Below, piece after piece: positions 28,351 through 41,900 of a stretch of 64,000 nt of DNA. Position 1 is the stretch's first letter. Every line of letters starts with the position of its first letter. This DNA is from Varroa destructor (taxonomy: Eukaryota > Arthropoda > Arachnida > Mesostigmata > Varroidae): the NCBI RefSeq assembly GCF_002443255.2, contig NW_019211454.1, forward strand, positions 37,359,877-37,423,876. The letters run 5' to 3'. The position numbers were made by a program, and so were the translations under genes. Below the pieces are notes generated by a model that ran no database searches, was not told where the DNA came from, and saw only the letters and a list, made by a program, of their open reading frames with translations.

Positions 28351-28632
28351 CTGTAAAAGCAAGCGGAAGATAGGTACGGGTTTTTTAAAATACAAGCAAC
28401 GAACTGTTTTAGAAAATTCATCATAATTACCGCTCTATCTCAGTGTCTGTAGTAAAACTTGTAAACGCTGTAACTGATGCGTCTAGAGTGGATCATTCCA
28501 TAATCAATAGCCTTAAGAAGCCTATGTTAAATTTCAATGTGATTACCACAAAAGTTGAAAAAAGCAAAAGTTCAATTCGAATATGCAACAGTTCAGTGAA
28601 TCACAGTTAGTTATATATGGATTGGCTGCGTC

Positions 28633-28655
28633 ATGCATGCATGCATGCATGCATG
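28633..28655. repeat. (ATGC)n tetranucleotide repeat
   Basis: Nearly six self-complementary ATGC units, able to fold on themselves. Confidence 0.9.
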
Positions 28656-29084
28656 GTGGTCACTCGCAAAACAAGATCCTACATAGACTGCGCGCAACGA
28701 AGACCTTTTAAAACTCCTTGTCCTTTTAGCATTTGCACTTGAACATGAAATAGATAAGATGCCATTACTTAGTAAAATAAAGCGACGAAAATTATTTCAT
28801 TGATAATATATGCTCCTCTGACCGACTGAGCTATACAGTGATTTTTCTTAAGAAGGTTCGCCTTTTCCATATCGGCATATATTAGAACAAATAGCAACTT
28901 TAAAATTTACATATTGTGTTCAGCTTTGTCCCTTGAAGACCTATACCTATATAGAGGGCCGATCAGTGCAGGCCCAGTAACCATTACACGACCCTGGTTT
29001 TATCAATAGCAGGGTACAGATAGTAATTCTTGCCGATCTAAACTTACAAAATTTCTTTCATTAAGTATCGAACGAAATAGAAGG

Positions 29085-29410
29085 CGTCCATTGAAACTGT
29101 CTGTAGCACAAGCTTGACTAGTCCAAGCGATAGGTTCGATGCGAAGTTTTCCGTGATCTCGTGCGACTACGTCGGCTAACCACGCAGCGGTGTGGACCCT
29201 CTTAAATCACCGATTAGGTCATGAACTTCATTACTAAGCGCAGCTACTTTTCTGTCACACACTTCAGTCGAATACGTACTGTCGATAGCTAGCTTGGCTG
29301 TCTTCGTAGTCGTTCCCGATTTTCGCGGGTAAAAGAACACTCTACTGGGGATTCGACTAACCTATCGCCTACGGAATACGCCGCCTTAAGCGAGACGTTT
29401 TTCACGTGAG
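29085..29410 (-). pseudogene. Possible decayed coding sequence, unidentified
   Basis: Reading leftwards on the - strand, three partly overlapping frames in turn give protein-like sequence: VKNVSLKAAYSVGDRLVES, then TEVCDRKVAALSNEVHDLIG, then AWLADVVARDHGKLRIEPIA. This pattern fits a former coding region with two frameshifts, either host or retroelement. No family is recognised, and the same DNA is partly open on other frames, so it may be chance. Confidence 0.22.
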
Positions 29411-32400
29411 CATATTTGAAATTGGCTTATGTTATGATCACTGGAAGAGCCAAAAGCAGCGATTTTCATGTTTAATAACCCCCCTACAACAAGCACCTAG
29501 TTAGAAATGAGATGTAATAATAACAGATAATAAGTATCTAATAAACCTACTACCGAATCGCAAAAAGGTCAGTGGTTTTGCCGTTTGTTTCGTCTAAAAC
29601 TAGAACTAGTTTCATTTTCATTTCAGTCTTACTAAAGCTCAGAGCTATTTTAGGTGACGCTAACTATTGATACCTAAGAACCTTTGGCTTTTTTTTTTGC
29701 TAGCAGCATATCGAATCGTGCCTTTGCTTGGCCTCCGAATACAGCACTACGACTAACAGGTTTGGCGTCCACAAGTGCAATGCATTGCCGGTCTATGCGC
29801 AAATGCAAGACCTTTATCTAGATTATGTAGACATCGCTCACTGTTCCATTGTTGAATCGATTTGAACACGCTTCGTCTAGTGCTGCCTAGCACAGGGAAA
29901 TTGTAGCGTCCTCAATCTAGAGCCTCTTCTACCGATGCTATTACGTGATGATCATATGAGACGTATACTTGTTGCATTGCAGGGAATCCACTACAGTTGA
30001 AACGGAAGCTCTATTTATGCGTGGATATAAAGATTTTTTACAGCCATTGGCGTGATAAACACCCCAGCAGTAGTCTAAAAGTTTGCTAGCAGAGATAGCG
30101 TTTATCGTTCCAATTGAGGTATGTTTCCCTTGCTTACGGTACCTCCAAGTTTTCTGGCTGAACACATGGAATAGCTTGTGGTAGTTCAGCGTCAGCCACT
30201 CAGGTCATTAGTATTCCCACAACTACTATTAGCTCACTATCGTTTGCTGAATTCAGAGGGGAGTTTGACCTAGGAAAATTTTAAGTCAATCCTACTTACA
30301 GCTGAACCACTGGACTTCGGTTGGGGCTGAGTTTCATCCATGTTTGAATATTTCCTCGACTGAGAACGAATCAATTTTCCAGCTTACTATTACTGACATG
30401 TGTTCATAAGCGCTACACCTAAAAGATGGACAATGTTTCTAAAGAGCTCATTCGTACGAACCACGAAACGTCGGGTGCACGTTTCGCGCACGCACTCATT
30501 CCGCAAGACATGCTGGAGATTCTCTATAGCAGCTGATTCAGGTGGTTGAGATTACGACAGTGTTTGATGCCCAACGTCTGAGACCTTTAGATCAAGTAGA
30601 TTTGTGTCGGGTCAACGATTCGATCTGCTGGTGGAGTGGGGTGCTGTCATTGTTATAACCTCTAGGTGAGTAACAGTGATATTGTGATGTTAGACCGATA
30701 ATTCGAGATAGCATCAGGCTATAGCAGCATGACCGATCGGTGTCTTATCGTTACGAAATGGAAAGTTCATTGGGAATAGCAATTTTGTAATTTTAAGATG
30801 AAACAAAACATGTTTTTTGCCAATGCTATCTTGTACGCTACTGACGTCAGTGAGAATGGTTCAAAAGCCAAGTCGAATAACAGTGAAGAAATTAGTAAAA
30901 ATAGTAGCAAAAATTGAGAGATCTATAAAGGGTGCATTTTGTCGTTCACTGGACAATTTGGTTGATTTCTTTTATAAGGGGGTGATCTTCTGTGGTACGT
31001 AGTCTCGTGCACGCTCAAACAGGTATCATGCAAAAAAAAAACCAGCAATATAGTAGCATGAAGTAAAATCCCCGGTCGCATGCATATGCACGAGAGAACC
31101 TTTGCTAGGATCAATCGAGAGGTTAGGAGAAGCTTCGCAAGGTTTGTCAGGGCAATTCCTAGCTCGCACAGTGCTTATCATGTCATCGGATAAAGTTCTA
31201 CATTTAAGAACACTGATGTGGTACAATCTCATAGACAGGGCAAATACAAAAGGCATTTAATTCACTTGAATTGCGACCGAAAAAGTGTCAAAATCCATGA
31301 CTAACACGTGAAGCAACAAACACAATCTTTCTTATCAATTAACAATGCATATTCAAAAACAAGGATAAGAACCCGAAACAGGATATGGCCTCTTGACAAC
31401 GGCACTTTCTTAAAGAAATATTTTTGTGATTTTTTTTCCATTATAAAAAAGTGATCGGTGCTCATTTGAGATGAAACAATGACCCACGATTGAATTATCT
31501 ATATGAAATATTACTGCCAATAACTGTTTGCATTTGTCATATAGAACGGCACGGCACCCGAGCTCTGTAGAAGGACGCCATATTCCTGATGGGTTTAAGT
31601 CTGCGCACATATATTCCTAAATAGAACTACCACTCAACGGCCACCATCTATTTCCCTCGTCGCTAATGATAAGAACACAGTATTTTTTTTTTCGAAAAAA
31701 ATACTTCGCAGAAGCAATGTAGACTTTTCTATATTTGCCTGAGAGGTAGTTTGAGCAACAGGCAGATTCTGCAATTTATTTATAACCACTATTACGACCT
31801 TGTAAGGTTCGCTTAGCTGATTAAAGATGGCACAGGTATTAACGGTCACATTCGCAAAGACATTAGCAATGTTTACGTGGAAAGATGGCTATATATAGTT
31901 GTACCTTGATATCTATGTCGACGGATCTAAAAACCCTTGTCTTGATCCGATGTTCGAGTGCTTACTGAATATAGATGTTGCACTTTTTCTCCCATGCATT
32001 TATATAATGCTTTCCAGCGTAATCAACGTTCGTATTTATGATTTGAAGGTCTGGGAAACCAAATATTATCACGTATATCCTACAGGCGCGACAGTCTACG
32101 ATTCAGTTCGACGGGATGTAACGCTCTAGGCTCTTTACAAAACTGACAAGCGTCATTCTACTCAAACTGAAAAAAAATAAATGATAACCATGCCTTTGTT
32201 TGGTCCCGCGAACTTTTCTGCACTCTCATTAATGCTGCTATGTGAGCATTCGCTTGTTTCACGGGGTCTATCGTCGCTGGTTGGCCGCTGCTGGAGCGTT
32301 CGTAAGTTGAAGCTAGAAAGTTCCTGTCACAGATACGAGCCATGCAACGACAGTATTCGAAGGTTTTTTTTAAGGGTGGAATCAATTCCCGTTTCGCAAT

Positions 32401-33283
32401 GCTATAGAAAATCGTTATGCCAACTTTAAGCCAGTATTACTAGACAACATTGATAGCTAGAGTGATAACAATGGTCTTTGGCGACCACATAAATCGCGTT
32501 TAGAGGATTCTCTGAACAAGTAAGAAGCGTTAAGCAATGCTGCAGAAGCTGAACCACGCGACCGAGTCGTTACCAAATGCCTTCGCCAAGCGGTCGTTAA
32601 CAAAAGTGTTGTTGTTGCACTCAAGTTGAAGACGCTACTGAAGTGCAGTTCGTGCGTTCACTGACGAGCCAGTCTTCTTCATGCTGGCCTGTTAGCTGTT
32701 TCTTGCTTGGCTGAGGGGCCGGAAACTTCCCGTGTATCCGGCTTTTTGTCGTTGTTTCTGAACGCACAGGCGCTCCGAGGAGGGGCCATTGTCTCCGTCC
32801 AAGGCCACGGAATGATACCTATGCTGCGCCGCGATTCGCCACACGCGGGTTCATTAGCTCGATGCACACTAACGTGCCGTGTCGGCTGTGCGAGCAGCGT
32901 AATGGCTTGTGGTACAGGATAAAATCAAGTAGCACTAGAGGCAATGAGGATAACATCTGTGCCTTCCACGTGATTTCTGCTTCTTAAACGTTTTACCATT
33001 TCTACATCATGAATAAACATAAAATGATAGCGCTAATGACTGCTACTAGAACGGTCTGCTTCAGCGAAAAAAGAGCGGGAAACTTTTGCTCGATTACACG
33101 AGGCGGCCATATAGGAAGGCGGTCATATCAAATTTTCGTTTATACAACCCACTAGTTTCGCGGGAAGTCTTAAAGACGTACAACATGTAACCTCCGTGAC
33201 GTATTCTAATACTGCGTATGACTGCGTCCCACTGCTGTGTTATTTGCAAGGTCTGACCGGAGCGGATCCGCATATTCTTTGCA

Positions 33284-34072
33284 TCAATGTTTATTCCACC
33301 ATTTTGGCTTCTCACTGGCCATCTAAAATAATCTCCAAACAGTTAGGGTAATGATGATACCCTAACTAGTGCACCTAGACCGGCAAGAGTCTCGGCTCTT
33401 AACAGAAGCAAATATGTACAGTATGAATCACTCGTTTCCGAAACAAATGTGACAGCATCCTATTTGAAGCTAGAATGACATTTTCTGCTCGTGTTAACAT
33501 TCAGCATTATTTGGCACCACAGCTAATTCTACATGTAGGTTACCGTTACCGTAATACTAACTATATGAATGTCAGAGAAAATACTCAGAAGATCGGTATT
33601 CTTTGGTGACAACGGAATCTTCCAAGGCATTTCATGTTACTTGAAAGCTGAAATGCCTACTTAGTCTGAGTGTCGCGTGGCTTGTCGAATTTTACGGTCG
33701 TAGAAAAGTACATGTATCTATTGTCCATAAATAAACTAAGATTGAAAAGTAAATATGTTTCTCACCGTTGCGATTCCTTTATGTAGCCGCGCGCATTGCT
33801 TACATAAGCGATAGGTCCACAAAGGAAAACCTAGTAAAGTACGTGCTGTAGCTAAAATCCACTTCGACACCTTAAACACAGTATTAAGTGATCCCAATTG
33901 AATATTCCCAGTTTCTTTTCCGGGAATCAACCTCTGCGTCAAAAAGCAAACATTTCGTTATATTTTTAGACGTATCGGCTTTGGCCTGCGAACGGTGGGC
34001 CAAAACAAATGGACAGTGTTAATTCAATCTACTCACGCGAATCGAAAGCAGTAATATTGATAACGATAACAT
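33284..34072 (-). CDS. Candidate small three-exon gene, divergent from ABCA (80 codons)
   Basis: Not recognised. Three - strand exons join in phase 0. Exon 1 is 34072-34037 (12 codons, MLSLSILLLSIR, context AAAATG) with donor CGC|GTGAGTAG. Exon 2 is 33933-33766 (56 codons) with acceptor CTTTTTGACGCAG and donor ACG|GTGAGAAA. Exon 3 is 33322-33284 (12 codons then TGA) with acceptor GAGATTATTTTAG. The product would start with a hydrophobic, Arg-containing leader. Its middle reads FKVSKWILATARTLLGFPLW and it ends in the basic tail KPKWWNKH. That layout fits a small membrane or mitochondrial protein, but no family is recognised. AATAAA overlaps the end of the frame. Splice sites are strong and phases agree, yet a chance assembly of this size is possible. 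Exon 3 is also open in a second frame to 33094. Confidence 0.35.
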
Positions 34073-34735
34073 TTTTGACACTGTCAACGGAGCTGTTGCC
34101 TTTTAGCTTAGGCCTATTCATTAATATTTATACGAGAAAGATTATACTATTTTTTTACTGTTTTTGCACAGAAGAGCTTATAGCTTTGTGCCGAAGAGCA
34201 GAAGCTTCTCAACGATACACTTTGTATAGATAATTTCGGCACGCTGTAAGAGTCAAAATTGCTTTTCGCTACGCATAATCTACTTTTTAGTTCTATTTGA
34301 TACCTAAATTTTTAATAAATTAAGTTAGAAATCTTGTAGATTTCATTCGGACACCTGGTATTCATTTCGTCTCGTTAGTAGGACCCGTGTTTGGAAACAG
34401 GAAACGTGCGTGTCCTGTACGCAGTTAATCTGAAGGCACCTATGAGAATAGCCTTCGAGCGTCTGTGGCATATACAACAGATAATCGCGTTACCTGCAAG
34501 CGCTGTTTTGTGCAAAATCTAGAGATAAATGGCGTAAAATTACGTCACTGGAATTCTACGAGTGCTTGTAAAACTAACAGACAATTACCTGATAATAACT
34601 AAACCGTGTTTTTAGACGGGTCACTATAACGTAGGCTGACTAGTGCTTCGAACGTGTGATTACGCGTATTATTTGTTTTTATAGGCACAGTAATGCAAAA
34701 TCGGTGACGAAACATTCAAATCCTGATTGCTCAGG
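34073..34735. promoter_or_regulatory. Presumed regulatory interval upstream of the ABCA start
   Basis: The 663 bp between the ABCA ATG and the start codon of the candidate - strand gene would hold the ABCA core promoter and/or 5' UTR and, if the - strand gene is real, a shared divergent promoter. I see no convincing TATA box or initiator. The call rests on position only. Confidence 0.3.
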
Positions 34736-35130
34736 ATGACATCGGGCTCAGGAGAACAGCTCCGGCTGGTCATTTGGAAAAATCTGTTGTTACGTAGACG
34801 GAGACCGGTAAGTACCTTTGAAAGGGGCCTCTTTACAATGCATTCGTAAACAGTACGATATATACCTCTCGAACCCTAGTGTCATAGACTAGTGTAAGAA
34901 GTAAAGTACATAAAGCAGGTTCGTCATAAGAAGCATGTTGTTTTACATTACGTGTCTATTAGATCCAAGTAGGTTTTGCGATGTAAAAAACTAAATTTTT
35001 CTTCCAAAGTTCTTTAACAAATGCCCGCGCAGTCCCTTACACAGTAGTTAAACATTGTTCTTACATGGATTAGGCAACGCGTTTAAAACCTTGGGTTTAT
35101 GAAACCCAAAGGTTTATGAAATACTATTGA

Positions 35131-35168
<38 letters not shown>

Positions 35169-35964
35169 TGCAAAATAGATGTGATTAGACAGAACAAACT
35201 GTGAGGAGCTATTAGCTTTGGTAATGAATTTTCAAATCGAATTTTTTTATACTTACCTTAGCCGGTACGAGTCTAATACTTTATATATACAAGATTCCCT
35301 TTTTTATTTTCAGCACAGTAGTTGGCGAAGGATGGCTTATTGTATACTGAATGATACGAAAAGGCTTGGGATAAGCAATGTAATAAATAAAATGAATTTT
35401 TACATTTTCAGATAATTTTGAGCCTAGAGGTGCTATGGCCAATAACTATCTTCGGCCTCTTGGTGGGCCTCCGGATATTGTTGCCCGCGCACCACCAGAC
35501 TGCGTGTTACTACAATGCCCGTGCCCTTCCCTCGGCCGGGGGTCTACCACTTTTACAAGGTATGGTTATCTGATTTTTCGGCAATATTACGAAGCATTTT
35601 CCGCCTAAACAAATTATGCCTGAGCTTGTAAACTTCTTTCGTTCATTACTAAAATAAGCCCCTATTCGAAAATTACTGTTTGAGTGTTTCTCACATCGAC
35701 CATTCGATACTAATAAAAAGCATAGTATAATGCGTGTTCACCGTGACCGGTTTTCGATTAATTACTTCTGTTATATGTGACGCCCGAGAATAGCTTTCGT
35801 TGCTTATATTCCCATTTATACTATTTATAAATTGAGGAGCATCTTCGATTCAAGGAACGCCTCTCAACTAACCCTTAACAAATTCCAGGACTTATATGTA
35901 ATATCGACAATCAGTGCCTTAACCGGACGCAATATGAGGATATACCGACCTACCCAGGATCCAA
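34736..35964 (+). other. ABCA exons 1-3: N-terminus, TM1 and start of ectodomain 1
   Basis: Residues 1-24 are the short basic cytosolic stub. Exon 2 carries TM1 ([20 protein letters not shown], about residues 25-45), matching the EVLWPLFIF-type helix of ABCA proteins. It continues into the conserved exit segment, where [13 protein letters not shown] corresponds to AMPSAGTLPWVQG of ABCA1. Exon 3 ([10 protein letters not shown]) continues the family motif G(L/I)ICN...C. Introns are phase 0, 1 and 2. Exon 3 is embedded in a longer chance open frame starting at 35832, but the ABCA similarity begins only at 35889, after the AG. Confidence 0.92.
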
Positions 35965-38900
35965 GTAAGCTCACTCAAATCCTAACTGACATTATCAAAG
36001 AAACAAATAGAATACTGTATCTAGAGGCCTAATAAGTTCGTCTTAACTTGTATTAATTAGGTAGAATTAACGTAAAACTTCATTCGAACTCTTGTACTTG
36101 AGCATCAGACCAACCTTTTGGGGAAAAGTGCGTATAAAGTTACTCATATGTTTTTTCTGGATATTCAAAAGGTCCCCTCAGAAAAACAACAGAAGTAATC
36201 CACTAATGAAATTGAACCTCTGATTATGTATTCATTAGTGGATTGAGAGAAAGGATAAACGTTTGATAAAACAATGCGAGCTTGATCCACTCAAGGTCGT
36301 TTATATGCTCTACCTAGCTGTTCGCGAAATTCGTTAAATATATTAACTAGTACTGTTGGTATGAGTTTATTTATTTTTTGCGATTGCTATCTATAAGCGT
36401 TTTGAATTGTAGAACCAAATCTTTTTTCCACCGCCATATAATCCGATTTTAGGTCTTGCAGGCCGGCCTAATAGGCTAAATTAAGAGAAATAGGTGATCC
36501 GAATATCAATAAAAAGACATACGTTTTTTGCAGGCTGGATTCGTTAGTTGGGACTGTATCTCCACTGTTTAATAACGAGCGGCTGCTCGGTCTAGCCAGA
36601 GAGCTTCCAACGTCCGCGCGTCTTCTGGATGCAATCGGCAACTTGCTTTCCCACGACACTGTCAAGCAACTCCTGGGTAAAAAATATTTGATTTTTTTCG
36701 GTAACAATAATTTCATAAAGATCCTTATACATTATTTTTTGTTTTTGACCTGACAAACTACGCATTTTGACAAAGATGTACTACATGTAATAGAGTGAGT
36801 GATTAGGGCTACAAGATTCTTTCAGTATCAGTAAAATATTTCAGTATATAATCCGGACTAATTCAACTATTTGATTATACTAATAATAATATTATTGTTA
36901 TTATAATTAGGATTATTATTACATCTAGTGGTAACAAAATAATTTTGGTATAGCTCTAAGATTTATGCAACTTTACCGCCATGACAAGTAAAACCAAGTA
37001 AGACGTAATTTGTTGTGCACGTCCTGATAGTTACGGGAATTCCTGTACATAATCTTGCGACGGATTCTGATGAGGTACGCGCTGTGTTTGTCGAGGCCCG
37101 AATGCCCCTGGACGTCATTAATAGCCTACTTGCATCTCGACTTAGTCTACCGTCACTTGTGTACGGACTCATCACTAAGCATGCTGCCTGTGACGAGCCA
37201 CTCATCAAAAGTGAGTACTATGTCATGTCGGACTGATATTAACGTGTATGCCTTTCCGCGCCCAATTGGAAATTTCGTACGTTGAGGTCCTAAAAGGGTA
37301 GAGATTTCAGGAGGCGACGTGAAGTACAAGCCTTAAACAGTTGTTGGAATCTGTGAAGCTCAAATTTCCCTCAAAGGACTAAGCAGCTTACGCGAACAAA
37401 ATGTTAACCCTATAGAGTTTGATTGTTTTATAGGCATTATCATCTCATCCGATCCTCGTGTTGCAAGAGAGCTCGCCAATCTTTGTCCTTTTAGTGACGA
37501 CTTCAAGGAAGGTCTGCAGCAGGTATTGAAGGTCGAGGAAGTGATTCGGCTTATATCAGGTACAGCAGAAGCTTTGGACCAACCACAAATGGCTATGCAA
37601 GTGGCTGAACTGACTGATCTCGTGAAACTCGCAGCGCGGTTAAACTTTGGATCAGGAAATCACTGGTCGGAAGTTGTTCGTCATTCTGCCGACGTAAGTT
37701 GATCCCAAGTACATTAAGGGTATCGCATATGCTTGGAATCATGTAGTCTGTTTACAACTGAGATGTTCTAATTATAACAGTTTTAGTAGAGGTCTAATGC
37801 CATTAGCTGATGCTAGGATCTGTATACTTTAGCGAACGTATTCACGACGACTTCTTACCTCATTTTAGGTGCTGGCTCATTTATCAAACAAGGCGAACAT
37901 GGCGTTTCTTCGTGAAGTTTTTCGAGATTGGGGTCGGACTATATTCCCCCAAATGTTCATGGATATCAACTTAATTGCCGATACATTAGCAAAGAGTTTC
38001 TGGACAGAGCCGTCATCAGTGTACAATGACACGGAACTGCAAGCATTTGTGATTTCATTAGATAAAGTCATGAAGGTTTGTTATAAGACTTTTATCTTTC
38101 TAATGGCAAGATGTAAACTCGCTTTAGAGAGCCTTGTTATTACACTGAAGTAATTTCTTAATAATATTATTTTTAATTTATTTTCAATGCGCTCAGCTAT
38201 TACTACTATGTCAACAAATTTTCAGAATTGCCTCTTCGGTATAGCACCAAAGGTAAATGTTTAGCCGAGGTGGGTTTTGCCGGATTCGTCTAGAGTTTCT
38301 ACGATAGACCTAAAAAATGGCTTTTAATTTTTTAATTTAAAATAACAATTTATCAACGCTGAAATCTGAACCATCTACGACCTTTTATTCACGGCTGCCA
38401 TCACGACACACTCGAACAGATATGCATTAGCTACCCAGACCATCGCGTTACACGATAGCATATTTGACAGAAATACTGTGTTGTTAGGTCATTCCTAGAT
38501 GCGCTAATATTGCTGACTCTCTAGACCGAATTATGACCTAACTTAATCATTTAAGAGTTGGCACTATAATACATTTATATTGAACAATAAAGCCTAAATC
38601 ATTAACCCGACAATTTGGTTTTTTTAGGCTGTTTCTTCATCTAAGGGAGCAGTCAGTAAGGTCTTCACTGTTCTGTCGGGAAACGTAGCTGATATAGCGC
38701 ATAGCTTGGATTTAGACGCTGACTGGGTCAACATTGTGACTCATTGGATTCACGCAGAGGCTGCAGCGGTATCAAAGTCGCATACGTTTCCATATTTTCT
38801 TCGTCTCGTTGAAGCAGCAACATTAACTCTCAGTGATCCGAAGAGACTTGCAGTGCTCCTGGAGCGCCGCCATGGGGCAGTCCTTAATATTGACAGAGAT

Positions 38901-41900
38901 ATATGTGACCCCGACGTATTCGGTGACTTTATTTCGCATTCCGGCGAGGCCAGTGAAATGTCAAAGTATGCCTGCGTTTTACTTAAAGAGGTAATTGCAT
39001 TCAACGCGTTTTTATTAAAAAATATAATCATTACCCCTCTACAATTTTTTACATAATCTATTAAGCTATCGCAGGGCTGCTAATAACCGGTTTGCTAGCA
39101 ATTTGTCCTTCACATTTTACGCTTACAACTTGAGTCTTTACAACGGTAACCTTAGACCACGCGCATTGCTTGATCGTAAAGGCAAACATCCTAATCGGAC
39201 TAAGTCTTGCAGGTTGTTCCTGGTGTAATCGACAAACTGACTGGTGCTGTTCGAGCGCCGTACCAAAAGGCCACCGAAACACAGGCGCAGGACGCTATCG
39301 AAGGCGTATCTTTACTTGTTCACGCGCTTTTCAAAGCGGCTCCATTCGATCTCCGTGCAAAGCTGGATAGCGCTATAAGTGCTTTTACCTTTCAAACTTG
39401 GCAGGACCGAGACGAATCTGGCAGGATTAATGTGGTGGCAGCCGTTCTACAGTTAATTAATGACTTCCTCAAACAGATACATGTTGACAATCTTGACTAC
39501 GTCGATCGAGTAATTGGCGCAGCTTCTTCGCTGGTCACCATACTAAACCGACATATCAGTGAGATATCCATCAAAGGCGAGGTATCACTTTCGTCGACGT
39601 TCGGGGTGGTCTCTCTCCAGAGAGCCGTCAATCTAATTACTGACAATATAGATGTCATTTTAGAAACAATAGACAACCTTCTAAATCGGGGCGTCAACCC
39701 AACAGTTCTGTCTGAGTCTGCACACTTTTGTTCCACTGAAAGACCCCTATCGAGATACCTTCTGGAAGATACAGCTGGCTTCGGTGATTTAGAAAAAAGG
39801 TTCTGCGCAGCAGTTCACCAGATTCTTCCAGAAATATCGAGCTCTGGCCCCACCAAGGATATTTTCGCCGTCTTTAGTGGCGTGACACCAAGTAATGTTA
39901 CCGATAGCCCCGTCTCTTGGAAAGAGCTCGCTGATAATGTTGTCGAACTTAAAACCACACTGTTGGAAAGCGTCAAATTAAACGCGGAAGTCCTATTAAG
40001 TGGTCTGAAGCCCGTTAGAAAAGTGAGTATCAGCCTACATTTTCAGGTTTTATGAGGGATCGACTAAGTTGATGAGGTTGGAAGTTCTCCTGCCAGTTCA
40101 GCCAAGGTTTTTTAAATGAAAAATAATTGAAATTTATTAATTCAATATCACGTATATCTATGAAATTATATTCAGAGGCGGTAAGTTATTCATCCTAGTT
40201 GAGTGTCTATATTAAATGCGTAGATTTTTTATTAGTAAACAAGAGGATGCCTATACAAAAAAATAATGGTATTCTTTTTATCTGTGCTTATTCTCCTTGC
40301 AGTTTGCATCAGGACTACGGGTCCTTTTCGCAGCTCCTGCTACAGAAACGGAACTGTTTCGTCTTAGACTTCGACCATTAGAGTTCCTTTTAAAAGCCGT
40401 GACTCCCAAAAGTGCCATAATTCCGTTTGCTTTGCGTCTCACGAGAGAGCTAACCGAACTGAATGCAGATCCCCCTACAGCTTTTCATAACTCTGCTAGT
40501 TTAGTACAATGGGCAGAGAAAAATTTACCAATTTTTGCCGGCTCCTTAATCGACACCTTAGATGACTCTGAAAAAGTTAAGGCACTATTTAATACCGGAG
40601 CATCAGGTATCTGTGAAATGCCAGTAGCTAAAATTCTTAAATTACCAGACAATCGAGACATGCAGGCCAGAACAATGGAGGCATTCAGTGAACTCTGTGA
40701 AATTCTGGGTACATCAACAGCAACTACGGAGGACATCGTCCCCTTTGAAGTTGTGGTACGTCGTCTGCTCGACGAAAGTGCTACATATCTAAGTCTACTT
40801 AGCTCGAGACAGGTTAGTACCTTAGCGATTCAGTCTTAACATCACAACTTACTCTCGTCTTCCTGATATTGTTATTATGTGGGTGTATAAGATTTGTACA
40901 TTAAATTCGACACCCATCGACAGCATAGTTCACCATATTAATTCAGATATGAAATTTCTTTTCAGGCGTATAGTCAACTGTTCAAAGCTGTTACATCGAT
41001 TAATGCTCTCGCTTCTCAAGCGGATGCCTCGAAGGCCTCGTCTATCGATGATCTCATTGCAAAATCGCTCTCTTCCTTAATATCTGCGATCGGTATATCA
41101 CCAAACACTATGGCTCTCGCCTCATATAATTGCTCCGTCGAACGTGCGCTACGTGTACAAAAAGGGAGCTTTAGAAGTTCCATTTGGACTTTATTGAAGG
41201 ACTCAGCTAGCATCGCCGGTGACAGCCTGGCGGTTTTCATGCAGCCTTCCAAAATGAAGAAGGTGGTACCGTTAATAAACACATGGATCAGCAAAGGCGG
41301 CTTTTGTCAAGGAAACGAGACTTTTAATCGCCTCAGTTCTCTCCTCGGTATATTTCCCTCCAGTTTAGCTAATTTGAAAAATGTGGTTTGCGTCAGCAGT
41401 GAGGAAATCGCCGAGGAGTTCCTACCCTGTGAGGTAAGGCGCCTCCCGTTGTCATGTTGTATCACTTCTGCAGATGAAATTAAACACAGGGCCGATAATA
41501 CATAAACGTAATTATACATTTTCGAAACTGTTAACCTTACAGACTGTCACGCCCGCACCGAAACTTCTTGACGTCGTAACAAATGCTGTTCGTCAGCTGA
41601 GCAACTCCGGCGGCTACTCAGTACAGTCCAGTTCATTTTCGCTTACCAGTTGGGCAGATGTTGTCCTTGGTCTCGGAAACCTGTTTAGAAATGGCCTGCT
41701 CGACCAAGATCTTGAAGATCTATCTTCGTGGTTTTACCTTCTAGACAAAGTTCTCAAGCCGTATCCTATAATCGACAGTGAGCTAAAGACAATAATCACA
41801 GCTGCTGGCTCTTGGGCAAAGCAAACTGTGAGTACAGGTTGTTTTTTGCAAACCTCATTGGATTCAATGGACTTTTCGCATCGCTACAAACACTGGCAGA

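Larger units (their letters stand above)
26761..33283. other. Non-coding stretch between LINE remnant and small-gene candidate
   Basis: Contains ATAAAAAT x3 (27334-27364), the (ATGC)n repeat and the - strand candidates at 28140-28350 and 29085-29410. A locally GC-rich patch at 32680-32920 is open on both strands without a recognised product. Otherwise nothing. Confidence 0.45.

Noticed and set aside
35832..35888. Upstream extension of ABCA exon 3 from an ATG-like start
   Set aside because: It is in a different phase from exon 2. The AG at 35887-35888 gives family sequence GLICN in the right frame.
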